Below, piece after piece: positions 1 through 11,600 of a stretch of DNA of 64,000 nt (position 1 is the first letter of the stretch; each line of letters opens with the position of its first letter). The stretch spans positions 2,753,353 to 2,817,352 of the forward strand of contig NC_049979.1 of NCBI RefSeq assembly GCF_000003815.2, given 5' to 3'. The DNA is from Branchiostoma floridae. Taxonomy: Eukaryota; Chordata; Leptocardii; Amphioxiformes; Branchiostomatidae. The notes below the pieces were generated by a model that was given only the letters and a program-made list of their open reading frames with translations, ran no database searches and was not told where the DNA came from. The translations under genes were made by a program, and so were the position numbers.

Positions 1-983
1 CCGCTATTTTCACTCCGCTCTCCCCCTTTATGCAAACATGGACTGTTCCAAAATTGAAGTTGAAAAAAATAAATCCCATGTGAGAATGACCTGGAACTAC
101 GTTGCTACTATACTATTTTTATTATGTATACGGTAATCCAATTTTTATTTCTTGATAACAACACGCACACAACATGCTAGTGTTTCACACATTAACAAAG
201 AAGGCACCGTTTTACTTCAAGAAAAAAGGTTTTATTTCACAAACGGAAATTGTGTTGTATTTTTTCTACAGATGCGTTAACACGTTATGCGACCCTAAAC
301 GTTAGTATTACGTACCCACAGCAGACAATAGCGTGGTTATGATTAAAGTTTTCCTGCTTATTTACACAAGGCAAGGGCAATTACTGCACTTATTCAAGGT
401 TGTCACAAGCATAACTAATCTTCATACAAGCAGACCGGTACCTCTCCAAACAAACTTCACTACACTTTTAACTCTTTACCAAGATATGCTTATTAGCCGT
501 TTTTAGCAAAGTGCATTTTTTAAAAAATCCAATTGGATATCATGGCTGAACTGCAATGACATTATCAGTACAAATACATATAAAGTTATGCACATTGTAT
601 TCAGACAAAAAGGATCACATTCCGTTTTTATACCCAGAGTTAATCAGGTAATACATTATATTGATGAACAAAGATTATTAGCCACTGTATGTTTGCACGA
701 AGTCTGTTTCATATATCTAAATGTTTTGTATGCTTTTTGTCTAAAAGGGCTCAGCAATTGCAGTAATTATACGTCTGTTATAACCTTAAAGTTCCATTTA
801 TTTTTCACATAAACTAACAGATCTCGAGAACCTTATTATGCGCGACACTGCGCACGTGATCCACTAAGTAGTACGAAGTATTTGCTGATTGGCTACCGAG
901 ACAATTCAATTAGCAGACCGTGAACCCGCCGCACCTGCCAGCTGCGTGTTCAAGGACCCTTTTGTCGGCTTTGTTTACCACAA

Positions 984-1100
984 ATGGTGAAACGTAGGAA
1001 CGCCTTGAGCGCCGCTGAGAATACTGTAGTTGCAAGTTCGGAATTTACGTGTTTGCAAGCAAAAGCCAGTGAGATTTCTGAAACAACAGCAGTTCCGTGA
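984..1100 (+). CDS. Possible small ORF (38 aa) next to a promoter-like patch
   Basis: MVKRRNALSAAENTVVASSE and onward to a TGA, in good Kozak context (CACAAATGG). Just upstream are CACGTG-like (gcacgtgat) and CCAAT-type (gattggcta) motifs and the CpG-rich gcgcgacactgcgcacg. It could be a first exon of a plus-strand gene outside what I can resolve, or chance. No family recognised. Confidence 0.2.
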   Translation: MVKRRNALSAAENTVVASSEFTCLQAKASEISETTAVP

Positions 1101-1399
1101 TAAACGGAACCTTCTCAAAAATAATAATTCAACGCTAATACATATGTCATTATTTCTTTTATGTGATCATGTGTACATGTGGCAGCAAGGCGACCCGCGC
1201 GGTGGTTGATTAGCCACTACCAGACTTCCGCCTGGTTGAATAGAGGACTTTTGCCAAGTTCAAGGAATAAAAGCCTAGTATATAACCTTCTTGGTTGGAG
1301 TTAATTGGCCTATAAGTGTTGGCCGGCCTGGCAAATTGCAAGTCGCAAACTATAGTCCTCGGCCATGTGACGTTAACTTATCTGGCGTGTTTTCTGTCT

Positions 1400-1600
1400 T
1401 TTCCTGACCAATTTCTTCTATTTTTTTGACGCGGAGCGGCTTTTAATTGTGGACAGTGTAACAGCGGGGCTCAAGCACCGCCAAATCGACCATGCCAATC
1501 AGCTCTGAGCTTTAGGCGTTGTGGTTTTCGCACTGGGATTGCGATATTTTTTCTCTCTGTTGTTGATGACTTGTTCTGTGGTGAATCCTGCACTTGAAAT
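1400..1600 (+). mobile_element. SINE-like fragment related to the one at 39408-39670
   Basis: gtgtaacagcggggctcaag, ccgccaaatcgaccatgcca and gctttaggcgttgtggtttt match the second copy closely in order and spacing. Confidence 0.6.
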
Positions 1601-2026
1601 GAATCCTCTGGCCGGCCGACTCTCCTAGCATACTATTGACTCTATTTGTCCACTTTCTACAATTAGACCACCGATCCGTGGAGCCTGGTAGAGGCTACAC
1701 TTGACTGAGGGTGGCATCCTGTCTAAAATGTGCCAACGTATCTTGTGCTTGCGTCGAGGTTTGTGACAATAAATTTGATTTGAATTGGTGACAATAGCAC
1801 TGAGAACAATGCCCTCACACCGTGTCATTATTCGTCGTTCATGAATTTGATAACAGCAGATATTCCAACAACACCCGCATTCGCCGGATGACGTTTGCGA
1901 CGCGTGTTCATGAATATTAATTAAAGCAAGCAGGGGTGACCACGTGCACGGCCGCCACCTGGTCATACCACAGGGAAGGTGATTACGTCATTTACCATAT
2001 ATGGTGAGACGCTCAGAGGTGGTGAA

Positions 2027-2460
2027 GACGAAAACGCAGACGAAAAACCCCGCCAAATTGGCTTATAAATCATTTTTAAGTGATTTTGTGCCAAAAATGA
2101 TAACAGGGTTCTTTTAGTAAATATCTCATGCACTATCATACCAAATTTCGGGTCCCTTGGGTTTAATACCTGGGCACGGGAGGCACAATTATACAGTTCG
2201 GTCAAAACACCACCTAAAAACATCCATAAAATCATTTTAAAAGTATCTATCAAAAAAACGAAAAAAACGTCTGAGGGTATTGACCCAAGGTACACTTGTG
2301 CCAAATTTCAGGTCATTCGGTCTAAGAACGACGGAGAGGAATCACTTTAAAGGTTGTGACAGGAGAAAGAAAGAAAGAAAGAAAGAAGAAACGGTACGAA
2401 AACAATATTTTCACTCGAAGCGTACCTTCGGTACGCGGAGTGAAAATAAATACAGTACAT
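2027..2460. repeat. Dispersed repeat with GAAA microsatellite and terminal hairpin
   Basis: A long AT-rich body, then (GAAA)n at 2363-2388, then a strong stem-loop at 2407-2447 (attttcactc, gcgtacc / ggtacgc, gagtgaaaat). The first bases of the window (ttttcactccgct) resemble the same hairpin end. No coding frame recognised. Confidence 0.6.
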
Positions 2461-2610
2461 AGCATGTCTGCTCTGTCATGACCAGTGGAAGCGTAGCTCT
2501 TCAGTGAGCATAAATGGTTCCAAATCACTTTATAGCCGGTAGTTGAATGAATGAATGACTGGTTTATTTCCTGTAAAACCTTGCAGTCTTGAAACTGAAA
2601 CATGTTTTGC

Positions 2611-5600
2611 TTACATCGAGTTAAAGGTTACAAATTTGCATGGCACTTTCCGTTCCGTTACCATAAAATAAAGAAACATTGATTTTAGCCGTTTTACCTG
2701 TGGAGCCTGCAGTGACACCTGAGGCGTTAGCTTCCGCGCGGGCGTGGTCGGAGGCGAGCCGGACTTCCCAGGGTTCATCTGGCTGCTGGTCGTGTTGATT
2801 GACGGATACGTGGACAGGAACATCGGGTTTTCTGGAACACAGCATAACAAGATGTTGTGATTTTAGAATAAATGTGATTGAGAAAAATTCGTACTTTCCC
2901 AGAACTATCGTAGAGTGGAATTTGTTATCATCAAGCACAGTAGGGGCATCTTCTCTGGGTAGTTTTAAAGACTGCTTGCAGATTGATTTGCAAAAGTTAG
3001 GTGTGACGGGTCGTTCGGTGTAATATAACCAGCTGCTGCCGTGCCGCGTGCCCGTGAAGCTGGTGTATTACGCCGAACGGCGGTTATACCGACGGCTATA
3101 TAGATACAGATACAGAATGAAAACAGATTTGCAGTGGATGTCACTTGAAGACAGAAGGAAAATGTTCGGACTTTCCATGATGTACAAAATGACCAATAAA
3201 CTGGTGGACGTACCAACTGATACCAGCAACTGTGCAATATGATGATTTTAAGGTTAAATAACGAACAACACTCATACTGTGCAATATTATTTATGTAAAG
3301 TCCTGTGTCGGTCTTTTAATCCCCCTGCATCAGTTATGACCAACATGACCTGGGATGTATGTAATTTTCTTCTATCTATGAATAAAGTATGATTTTACTA
3401 CTATGTCGGATGTTGATTGGAGTTATCTCTTACACAACCAGTAATGTCAACTGCTTAGTAAATGTTTTGATGCCTATCATAATCTCCAGGCAGATTTATC
3501 AGTGGCATAAGATAGTATCAAAGCTGGCTAAGGAGTATAGCCGGCCAAAGGGAGTCATCAGCCACTAGGAGCCAAACACACTTCTAGGTCGGCTTCACTC
3601 CTCTGGAAGCTTTTGATACTATCTTATGCTGCCGTAGGATCTGCTTGGAGAGTATCTTCCTCAGAGCTATTACATCCATCGACTTGAAAGACATTACCTT
3701 CCTCATCCTCTTCTTCAGGCTCCTCCTGTATTCCATCATCACTGGGGGCAGAAAAACACAACAGCTTTTTAGGAAACAGCCATGAGATGTTTATCTAGTT
3801 ATTGATTCATTTAGATTTACCACATTAATTAGTGAAAGGATCGACATAACAGGTGGACTATTGCATTTTCAACAGACCTGACTGGAGGGTTTGAACCACT
3901 GACACCTGAAAGGACCCCCACTCTTTTTGGTAAGGGCGGCGGGTTCTTTTATGTGCTTGAGGTGTGGCTCTCTTCAAACATGAGACATTATTTAATGTCT
4001 GGGTATTGTATTCATGGCCATACCGCTAAAGTAATCGGTGCATTCCACATATATTGTAAAAGATGCCTGAATTTAGCATCAAGCAAAGCCAGTCTGCCAA
4101 ATCTTTAAAACATTTTGATAAGACTGCCTGAAAAGTTTTCAAATTTAGCATATAGCGTTGGCAGTACTGCCCCATTCGTCCCCCCACAATCTGGCATGCA
4201 GCGCTGTTCCTTCGATACAAAAATGTACTTACGATGACATTGAAGACACTGTAGTTTTCCTCCCAATCTGTAACAGATCAGTAACATGACTTAAAACAAA
4301 TATTATGGAAAAAAACTGATGCATCAAGTCTACCTTTTCTTGTGTAGTTGGAACAAACTTTGAACAAATCAAGCAATGTTTAATTTCTGCTGACAGTTCC
4401 GTCAGGTTGAATAAAGTGACTCTTTTTTTTACACAACCACACCAAAACGTCAGTGAAAATATAGCTGTGGTTGTGTAAAAAAAGCCTCTTTATTCCATGT
4501 TTAATTTTTTGCATGAAGGAACAAAAATGAAAGAAGCCTTACGCTGTTCCTGTTCCTCCGTGATGACATCCTGATTCCGCCCTTCACAATCTTGTTCAGT
4601 TCCTTCATCTGAAATAAACATAGAAGTATTGGAATATTTCGCTTCTATACAATAGGAATGTCAACCTGGTTAAGGTGAAGGCAAGTCGCCTGGGTACCAT
4701 CTGGGTAGTAGTTCTCTCCTATGTTCGCTTCTGCTATCCGTCTGGAGACCTGCACATTCAAACCGTTTGGTGCTAACGGTAGTTAATGAGCGAATTAAGG
4801 AATGGGTTCTAGAGTGCCTGTTCAATGACAAGGAGCAAACTACTCTCCGGATTGTACCCAGGCTAGAAGATAAGTAGTACCATGGCCCTTTTTCTGGCCG
4901 TAAAATTAAGGCAGTGGGTTGTGATCCACTGTGGTATTGCACTGGGATTGGAAAGCAGAGCCCATCCCTCTCCTTCCACCACCTTTCACTTCCCCGACCA
5001 AAGTCAGGTACCCATTTTTACACCTTGGTGGAGTGAGGAAAGTTGTGTGAAGTGCCTTTCCCAAGTGCACAAGATTAGTAGTGTGACAGAAAACTCAAAC
5101 AGCCAGCAGTTACACTACATGACCCCACTTGTCTGACATTCTGACACTAGCAAGGCTTGATTCCCAATGCAGCATTAATCTAATTTAGTTTAATCTAATT
5201 AAACTGTAACGATGAGTAGGCAAGTGTACCGACCTCCTCTGGGTTCATGACAGTCATGTCCCCCAGGATGCTCCTCCTCCACTCCGAGGTGCTCTTCTTC
5301 TTCTTCAGACGGGGTCTACAGGGGATAACAGGAGACAACTGTCAGCACAACATCCTGCATGTCAGACAGGACAGTGGTTAGTGGAAAGGTGGGGGCTTAC
5401 ATTGAAACAGTCAGGGTTGGACAAGTCCACTAGCCCCATTGTCCCGGGCAAGTGAAAGTTCAGATTGGGCAAGTTCATATCCTACCCAACTTGCCCGATT
5501 GGACAAGTATAAAGATTCTTGTGAGTGAGATTTTGATATACTTGTTCCTTTTCGCCATCATGGAATCAAGCATTGGTCAACACAGAAACATAGTGCCAAT

Positions 5601-8600
5601 GATGAAAGAATTCTATGGTTGGAGGTAAAAAATACATGGAAAAAATGTTTTTAAAATTTCCAGTTGGTCCAGACAAGTATATTTTTTATCATAGGACAAG
5701 TGAATTTTAGAAAACTTGTCCAACCCTGACATGTTATTCATGCTTCCTGTGGATTTGGAATGGAATGGGTTAGCGTTCAGGGCTGTCTCCGGCTTAAGAT
5801 TTTTTTCCGTCACATAAAAAATATTCCCGTGTTGAATATGTCGTTTTAAGCTTAAGCTTGTTAAGCATTTTCAACAGATTCATGACTTGTCATGAACTTT
5901 AGATTTGGGGGACGGACGGGGTAGAAAACTTTCCATCCCAACAAGCAAATGTCCATCCCGGGACGGAGGGACGGGTCCTGGAGATAGCCCTGTTGGTGTT
6001 ACATGTTAAGTGATGATGCTAGAAAAGGTGTCACTCTTTCAAACATCTGCATTGGTTGAACAAAACTTCGTTAGTACTGATAAACTTGGTGATGGTTAGT
6101 GTTAGGAAATGCGTGATTCCTTACATCCCCTGTGGTGGATAAACTAAACCAGGTTAGTAATGCTTTTGTGAAGATTAGTCATCCAGGATACATCAAAATC
6201 GAAGAAGATTCACTCTTTACTTCTGGATACTCCAGCTTTCTTCATCAGTGAAAAGAAAATGAAGTTGTACAATTTCTCGAAACAAGGAATAATATTTAGA
6301 ACATAAGAATTATTCCTTGTTTCGAGAAATTGTACAACTTCATTTTATTTTTCACTGATAAAGAAAGGTGGACACCTTTCGAAACGTCTATTAAAATTTT
6401 TGAAGTATCCAGAAGTAAAGAGTGAATCTTCTTCAATTTTTTTCAGGTTAGTAATGGTAACTTTGTCTGCAGTCTCTAGCATACCATGCAGGTAGGCACT
6501 ATTTGATGACGCACCGTGTGATGTTATCAACCTTCAGCATGTTAAGGTACCCTTTTGGCACTGATTTTTGTGTTGGTTACAGGATCAGGCAGCAAGGGAT
6601 AGGTTAAGGATAAGTGTATGTATAGTCTCTAAAATGCCATGCAGGTACATGTAGGCCATCAGTGATGCACCCTGTTACGTCAACCTTATCCCAGCGAATG
6701 CTACGGTCACATTTGGAAAAATGGGCCCCTCCCACACTCACCTGTCCAGCATGGAGCTGAAAAATGCAAGGATACGGCACGTGTGAAAGGACTTTCATTT
6801 CATTTTTTTATTTATTTTGAACGAAAAACAGTGCATGACAAGTGGCAGCCAGGCAGCAGTAAGGCTGGTAGCGGCTACCACTGATACATACAACAGAATA
6901 CAAATCATTACAATGTACAAGCCCTATGACGAAATATTAATATATACAATAACAAAACACTCCAGGCCTGGCTTCCTGGGCTGTCTACCTGGACTGACTA
7001 TCATGTCAGGCTACACAGATACCCCCATACACCCCATTCATAGCCGCAATTCTTTTTTTCACTAATTTGGAGCGAGCCTAAAGGTTTCGCATTGTATGCT
7101 AGTAGCTTGACACAAGGCTAGAGGGAAAACATTCTGCATTTTTGCAAAAATGCTGCCTTTCCAGTTTCTGTTTTTCTTTAAAAAGGTTCCTCTTTCAGTG
7201 CCCAAACACTGCTTTTCAGAGGGACCCTGGGTACGTACAAATAAACAATAAAACCGTTACAATATGTACATGTATGAGGCAAACTAAAACTCTAAAAGAC
7301 TAGTCCCTGATAATAAGCGAGCTGGCTAGTTGTTCAACCTTGAATACAGAATAAATGAATACAAACTCACCCATGATCCACAGAGAGCCTGGGAGGTTCA
7401 GACAGACTGTTCCTGGGAGTGAGTGTCGTCACACTGTTCCTTGGTGTCTGGAACAAACAGTACAACAACAGCTCAAACAAGAGTTTCTCTAAATGCCTCT
7501 CACTTCATTCAACGGTCAAAGTATGTCTTTGTGCCTCTTTCTATGTGATTTACTGTAAATGCATTTAAGTTCGCGGAGATTTAATTTTGCTGTGGCGGGA
7601 AAATGGACTTTTTGCGGTGGGTTTTATTTTCGCGGAAGCACCATACACTGTACTCTCTTACTGTTATGGAAAAATGTTCGCGGTGNNNNNNNNNNNNNNN
7701 NNNNNNNNNNNNNNNNNNNNNNNNNNNNNNNNNNNNNNNNNNNNNNNNNNNNNNNNNNNNNNNNNNNNNNNNNNNNNNNNNNNNNTTTAAATTTGCGGTG
7801 AAGCGGCTGGCCCGAAAACCGTGAACATTAAACCACCGCAAAAGAATATGCATTTACAGTACCTATTTCATGACCTTAAACAACCAAAAAGGTGCTAGCT
7901 ACAACAACTTATCACAATCATATTTGAAGCACATAAATTAAAATTCTACAAGATGATGACTTTTTACACAGATGATAATGTATACACTGATGTTACTGTC
8001 CCTGTCCTTAGTGCTGACTGCTGACACAACACTGATGTTACTGTCCCTGTCCTTAGTGCTGAATCAACACTGATGTTACTGTCCCTGTCCTTAGTGCTGA
8101 CACAACACTGATGTTACTGTCCCTGTCCTTAGTGCTGACACAACACTGATGTTACTGTCCCTGGCCTTAGTACTAACATAACACTGATGTTACTGTCGCT
8201 GGCCTTAGTGCTGAATCAACACTGATGTTACTGTCCCTGTCCTTAGTGCTCACACAACACTGATGTTACTGTCCCTGTCCTTAGTGCTGAATCAACACTG
8301 ATGTTACTGTCCCTGTACTTGGTGCTAAAACAACACTGATGTTACTGTCCCTGTCCTTAGTGCTGACATAACACTGATATTACTGTCCCTGTCCTTAGTG
8401 CTGACATAACACTGATGTTACTGTCCCTGTCCTTAGTGCTCACACAACACTGATATTACTGTCCCTGTCCTTAGTGCTCACACAACACTGATGTTACTGT
8501 CCCTGTCCTAAGTACCGGAATAACACTGATGTTACTGTCCCTGTCCTTAGTGCTCACACAACACTGATATTACTGTCCCTGTCCTTAGTGCTGATACAAC

Positions 8601-11600
8601 ACTGATATTACTGTCCCTGTCCTTAGTGCTGACACAACACTGATGTTACTATCCCTGTCCTTAGTGCTCACACAACACTGATGTTACTATCCCTGTCCTT
8701 AGTGCTGACATAACACTGATGTTACTGTCCCTGTCCTTAGTGCTAACACAACACTGATGTTACTGTCCCTGTCCTTAGTGCTAACACAACACTGATGTTA
8801 CTGTCCCTGTCCTAAGTACTGGCATAACACTGATGTTACTGTCCCTGTCCTTAGTGCTAACACAACACTGATGTTACTGTCCCTGTCCTTCGTGCTGACA
8901 CAACACTGATGTTACTGTCCCTGTCCTAAGTGCTGGCATAACACTGATGTTACTGTCCCTGTCCTTAGTGCTAACACAACACTGATGTTACTGTCCCTGT
9001 CCTGAGTGCTGAAACAACACTGATGTTACTGTCCCTATCCTTAGTACTAACATAACACTGATTTTACTGTCCCTGTCCTTAGTGCTGGCACAACACTGAT
9101 GTTACTGTCCCTGTCCTTAGTGCTGACATAACACTGATGTTACTGTCCCTGGCCTTAGTGCTGAATCAACACTGATGTTACTGTCCCTGTCCTTAGTGCT
9201 AACACAACACAGATGTTACTGTCCCTGTCCTTAGTGCTAACACAACACTGATGTTACTGTCCCTGTCCTTATGGCTGACATAACACTGATGTTACTGTCC
9301 CTGTCCTTAGTGCTAACACAACACTGATGTTACTGTCCCTGTCCTTAGTGCTGACACAACACTGATGTTACTGTCCCTGTCCTTAGTGCTGAATAACACT
9401 GATGTTACTGTCCCTGTCCTTAGTGCTGGCATAACACTGATGTTACTGTCCCTGTACTTAGTGCTGACACATTACTGATGTTACTGTCCCTGTCCTTAGT
9501 GCTGACATAACACTGATGTTACTGTTCCTGTCCTTAGTGCTGACACAACACTGATGTTACTGTCCCTGTCCTTACTACTGACATAACACTGATGTTACTG
9601 TCCCTGTCCTTAGTGCTAACACAACACTGATGTTACTGTCCCTGTCCTTAGTGCTGACATAACACTGACGTTACTGTCCCTGTCCTTATGGCTGACATAA
9701 CACTGATGTTACTGTCCCTGTCCTTAGTGCTGACACAACACTGATGTTACTGTTCCTGTCCTTAGTGCTGACACAACACTGATGTTACTGTCCCTGTCCT
9801 TACTACTGACATAACACTGATGTTACTGTCCCTGTCCTTAGTGCTAACACAACACTGATGTTACTGTTCCTGTCCTTAGTGCTGACATAACACTGACGTT
9901 ACTGTCCCTGTCCTTAGTGCTGACATAACACTGATGTTACTGTCCCTGTCCTTAGTGCTGACACAACACTGATGTTACTGTCCCTGTCCTTAGTGCTGAA
10001 ACAACACTGATGTTACTGTCCCTGTCCTTAGTGCTGACATAACACTGATGTTACTGTCCCTGTCCTTAGTGCTAACACAACACTGATGTTACTGTCCCTG
10101 TCCTTAGTGCTGACACAACACTGATGTTACTGTCCCTGTCCTTACTACTGACATAACACTGATGTTACTGTCCCTGTCCTTAGTGCTGACACAACACTGA
10201 TGTTACTGTCCCTGTCCTTAGTGCTAACACAACACTGATGTTACTGTTCCTGTCCTTAGTGCTGACACAACACTGATGTTACTGTCCCTATCCTTAGTGC
10301 TGAAACAACACTGATGTTACTATCCCTGTCCTTAGTGCTCACACAACACTGATGTTACTGTTCCTGTCCTTAGTGCTGACATAACACTGATGTTACTGTC
10401 CCTATCCTTAGTGCTGACATAACACTGATATTACTGTCCCTGTCCTTAGTGCTGACATAACACTGATGTTACTGTCCCTGTCCTTAGTGCTGAAACAACA
10501 CTGATGTTACTATCCCTGTCCTTAGTGCTCACACAACACTGATGTTACTGTTCCTGTCCTTAGTGCTGACATAACACTGATATTACTGTCCCTGTCCTTA
10601 GTGCTGACATAACACTGATATTACTGTCCCTGTCCTTAGTGCTGAAACAACACTGATGTTACTATCCCTGTCCTTAGTGCTCACACAACACTGATGTTAC
10701 TGTTCCTGTCCTTAGTGCTGACATAACACTGATGTTACTGTTCCTGTCCTTAGTGCTGAAACAACACTGATGTTACTGTCCCTGTCCTTAGTGCTAACAC
10801 AACACTGATGTTACTGTTCCTGTCCTTAGTGCTGACACAACACTGATGTTACTGTCCCTGTCCTAAGTGCTGGCATAACACTGATGTTACTGTCCCTGTC
10901 CTTATGGCTGACATAACACTGATGTTACTGTCCCTGTCCTTACTGCTGACATAACACTGATGTTACTGTCCCTGTCCTTACTACTGACATAACACTGATG
11001 TTACTGTCCCTGTCTTTAGTGCTGACATAACACTGATGTTACCGCCCCTGTCCTTAGTGCTGAAACAACACTGATGTTACTGTCCCTGTCCTTAGTGCTA
11101 AAACAACACTGATGTTACTGTCTCTGTATTAGATTACTAGCATACTAACTGCCCACCCATGTGTCAGGGACCCCAGCAGCAGCATAGTCAAACTACTACT
11201 ACTACTACTGCTGCTACTACTACTACTAGTCAGGGACCATATACTGGGTACTACTACTACCACTACTACTATTCAGGGTCCCCAGCCGCAGTATAATCAA
11301 ATACTGGGTACTACAACAGCTACTAATACTATGACCACCACCACCACCACTACTACTACCGCTACTACCATTACTACTATGCAGGGTCCCCAGCAGCAGT
11401 ATAATCAAATACTGGGTACTACTACTACTACTACTTCTACTACTACTACTACAGTAACTCTGAACCTCTTCACAAAAGTAATGACTGTAGAAGTTTTACC
11501 TCAACCTTGGGTGCAGGTGGTGGTGCAGGCTCTACGGGCACCGCTCCAGACTTAGGCCGGGTCGCAGGCTGCTTCGGAGCCTCCTCCAGACTCTTCCCTG

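Larger units (their letters stand above)
1..2610. other. Region without a recognised gene
   Basis: AT-rich sequence to about 800, then a promoter-like patch near 840-1000 and repeats from 1400. No convincing exon was found on either strand. Confidence 0.5.

Noticed and set aside
5234-5315. Glu-rich reading frame of exon 30 (PSEEEEEHLGVEEE)
   Set aside because: It does not fit the phase of exons 28-29; the RPRLKKKKSTSEW frame does and continues sensibly into exon 31.
7559-7853. Open frames spanning the N gap
   Set aside because: They translate N as X and lie in a palindromic MITE.
7986-11130. CRISPR-like regular array
   Set aside because: Units are head-to-tail with no distinct spacers, and the DNA is plainly eukaryotic; it is a minisatellite.
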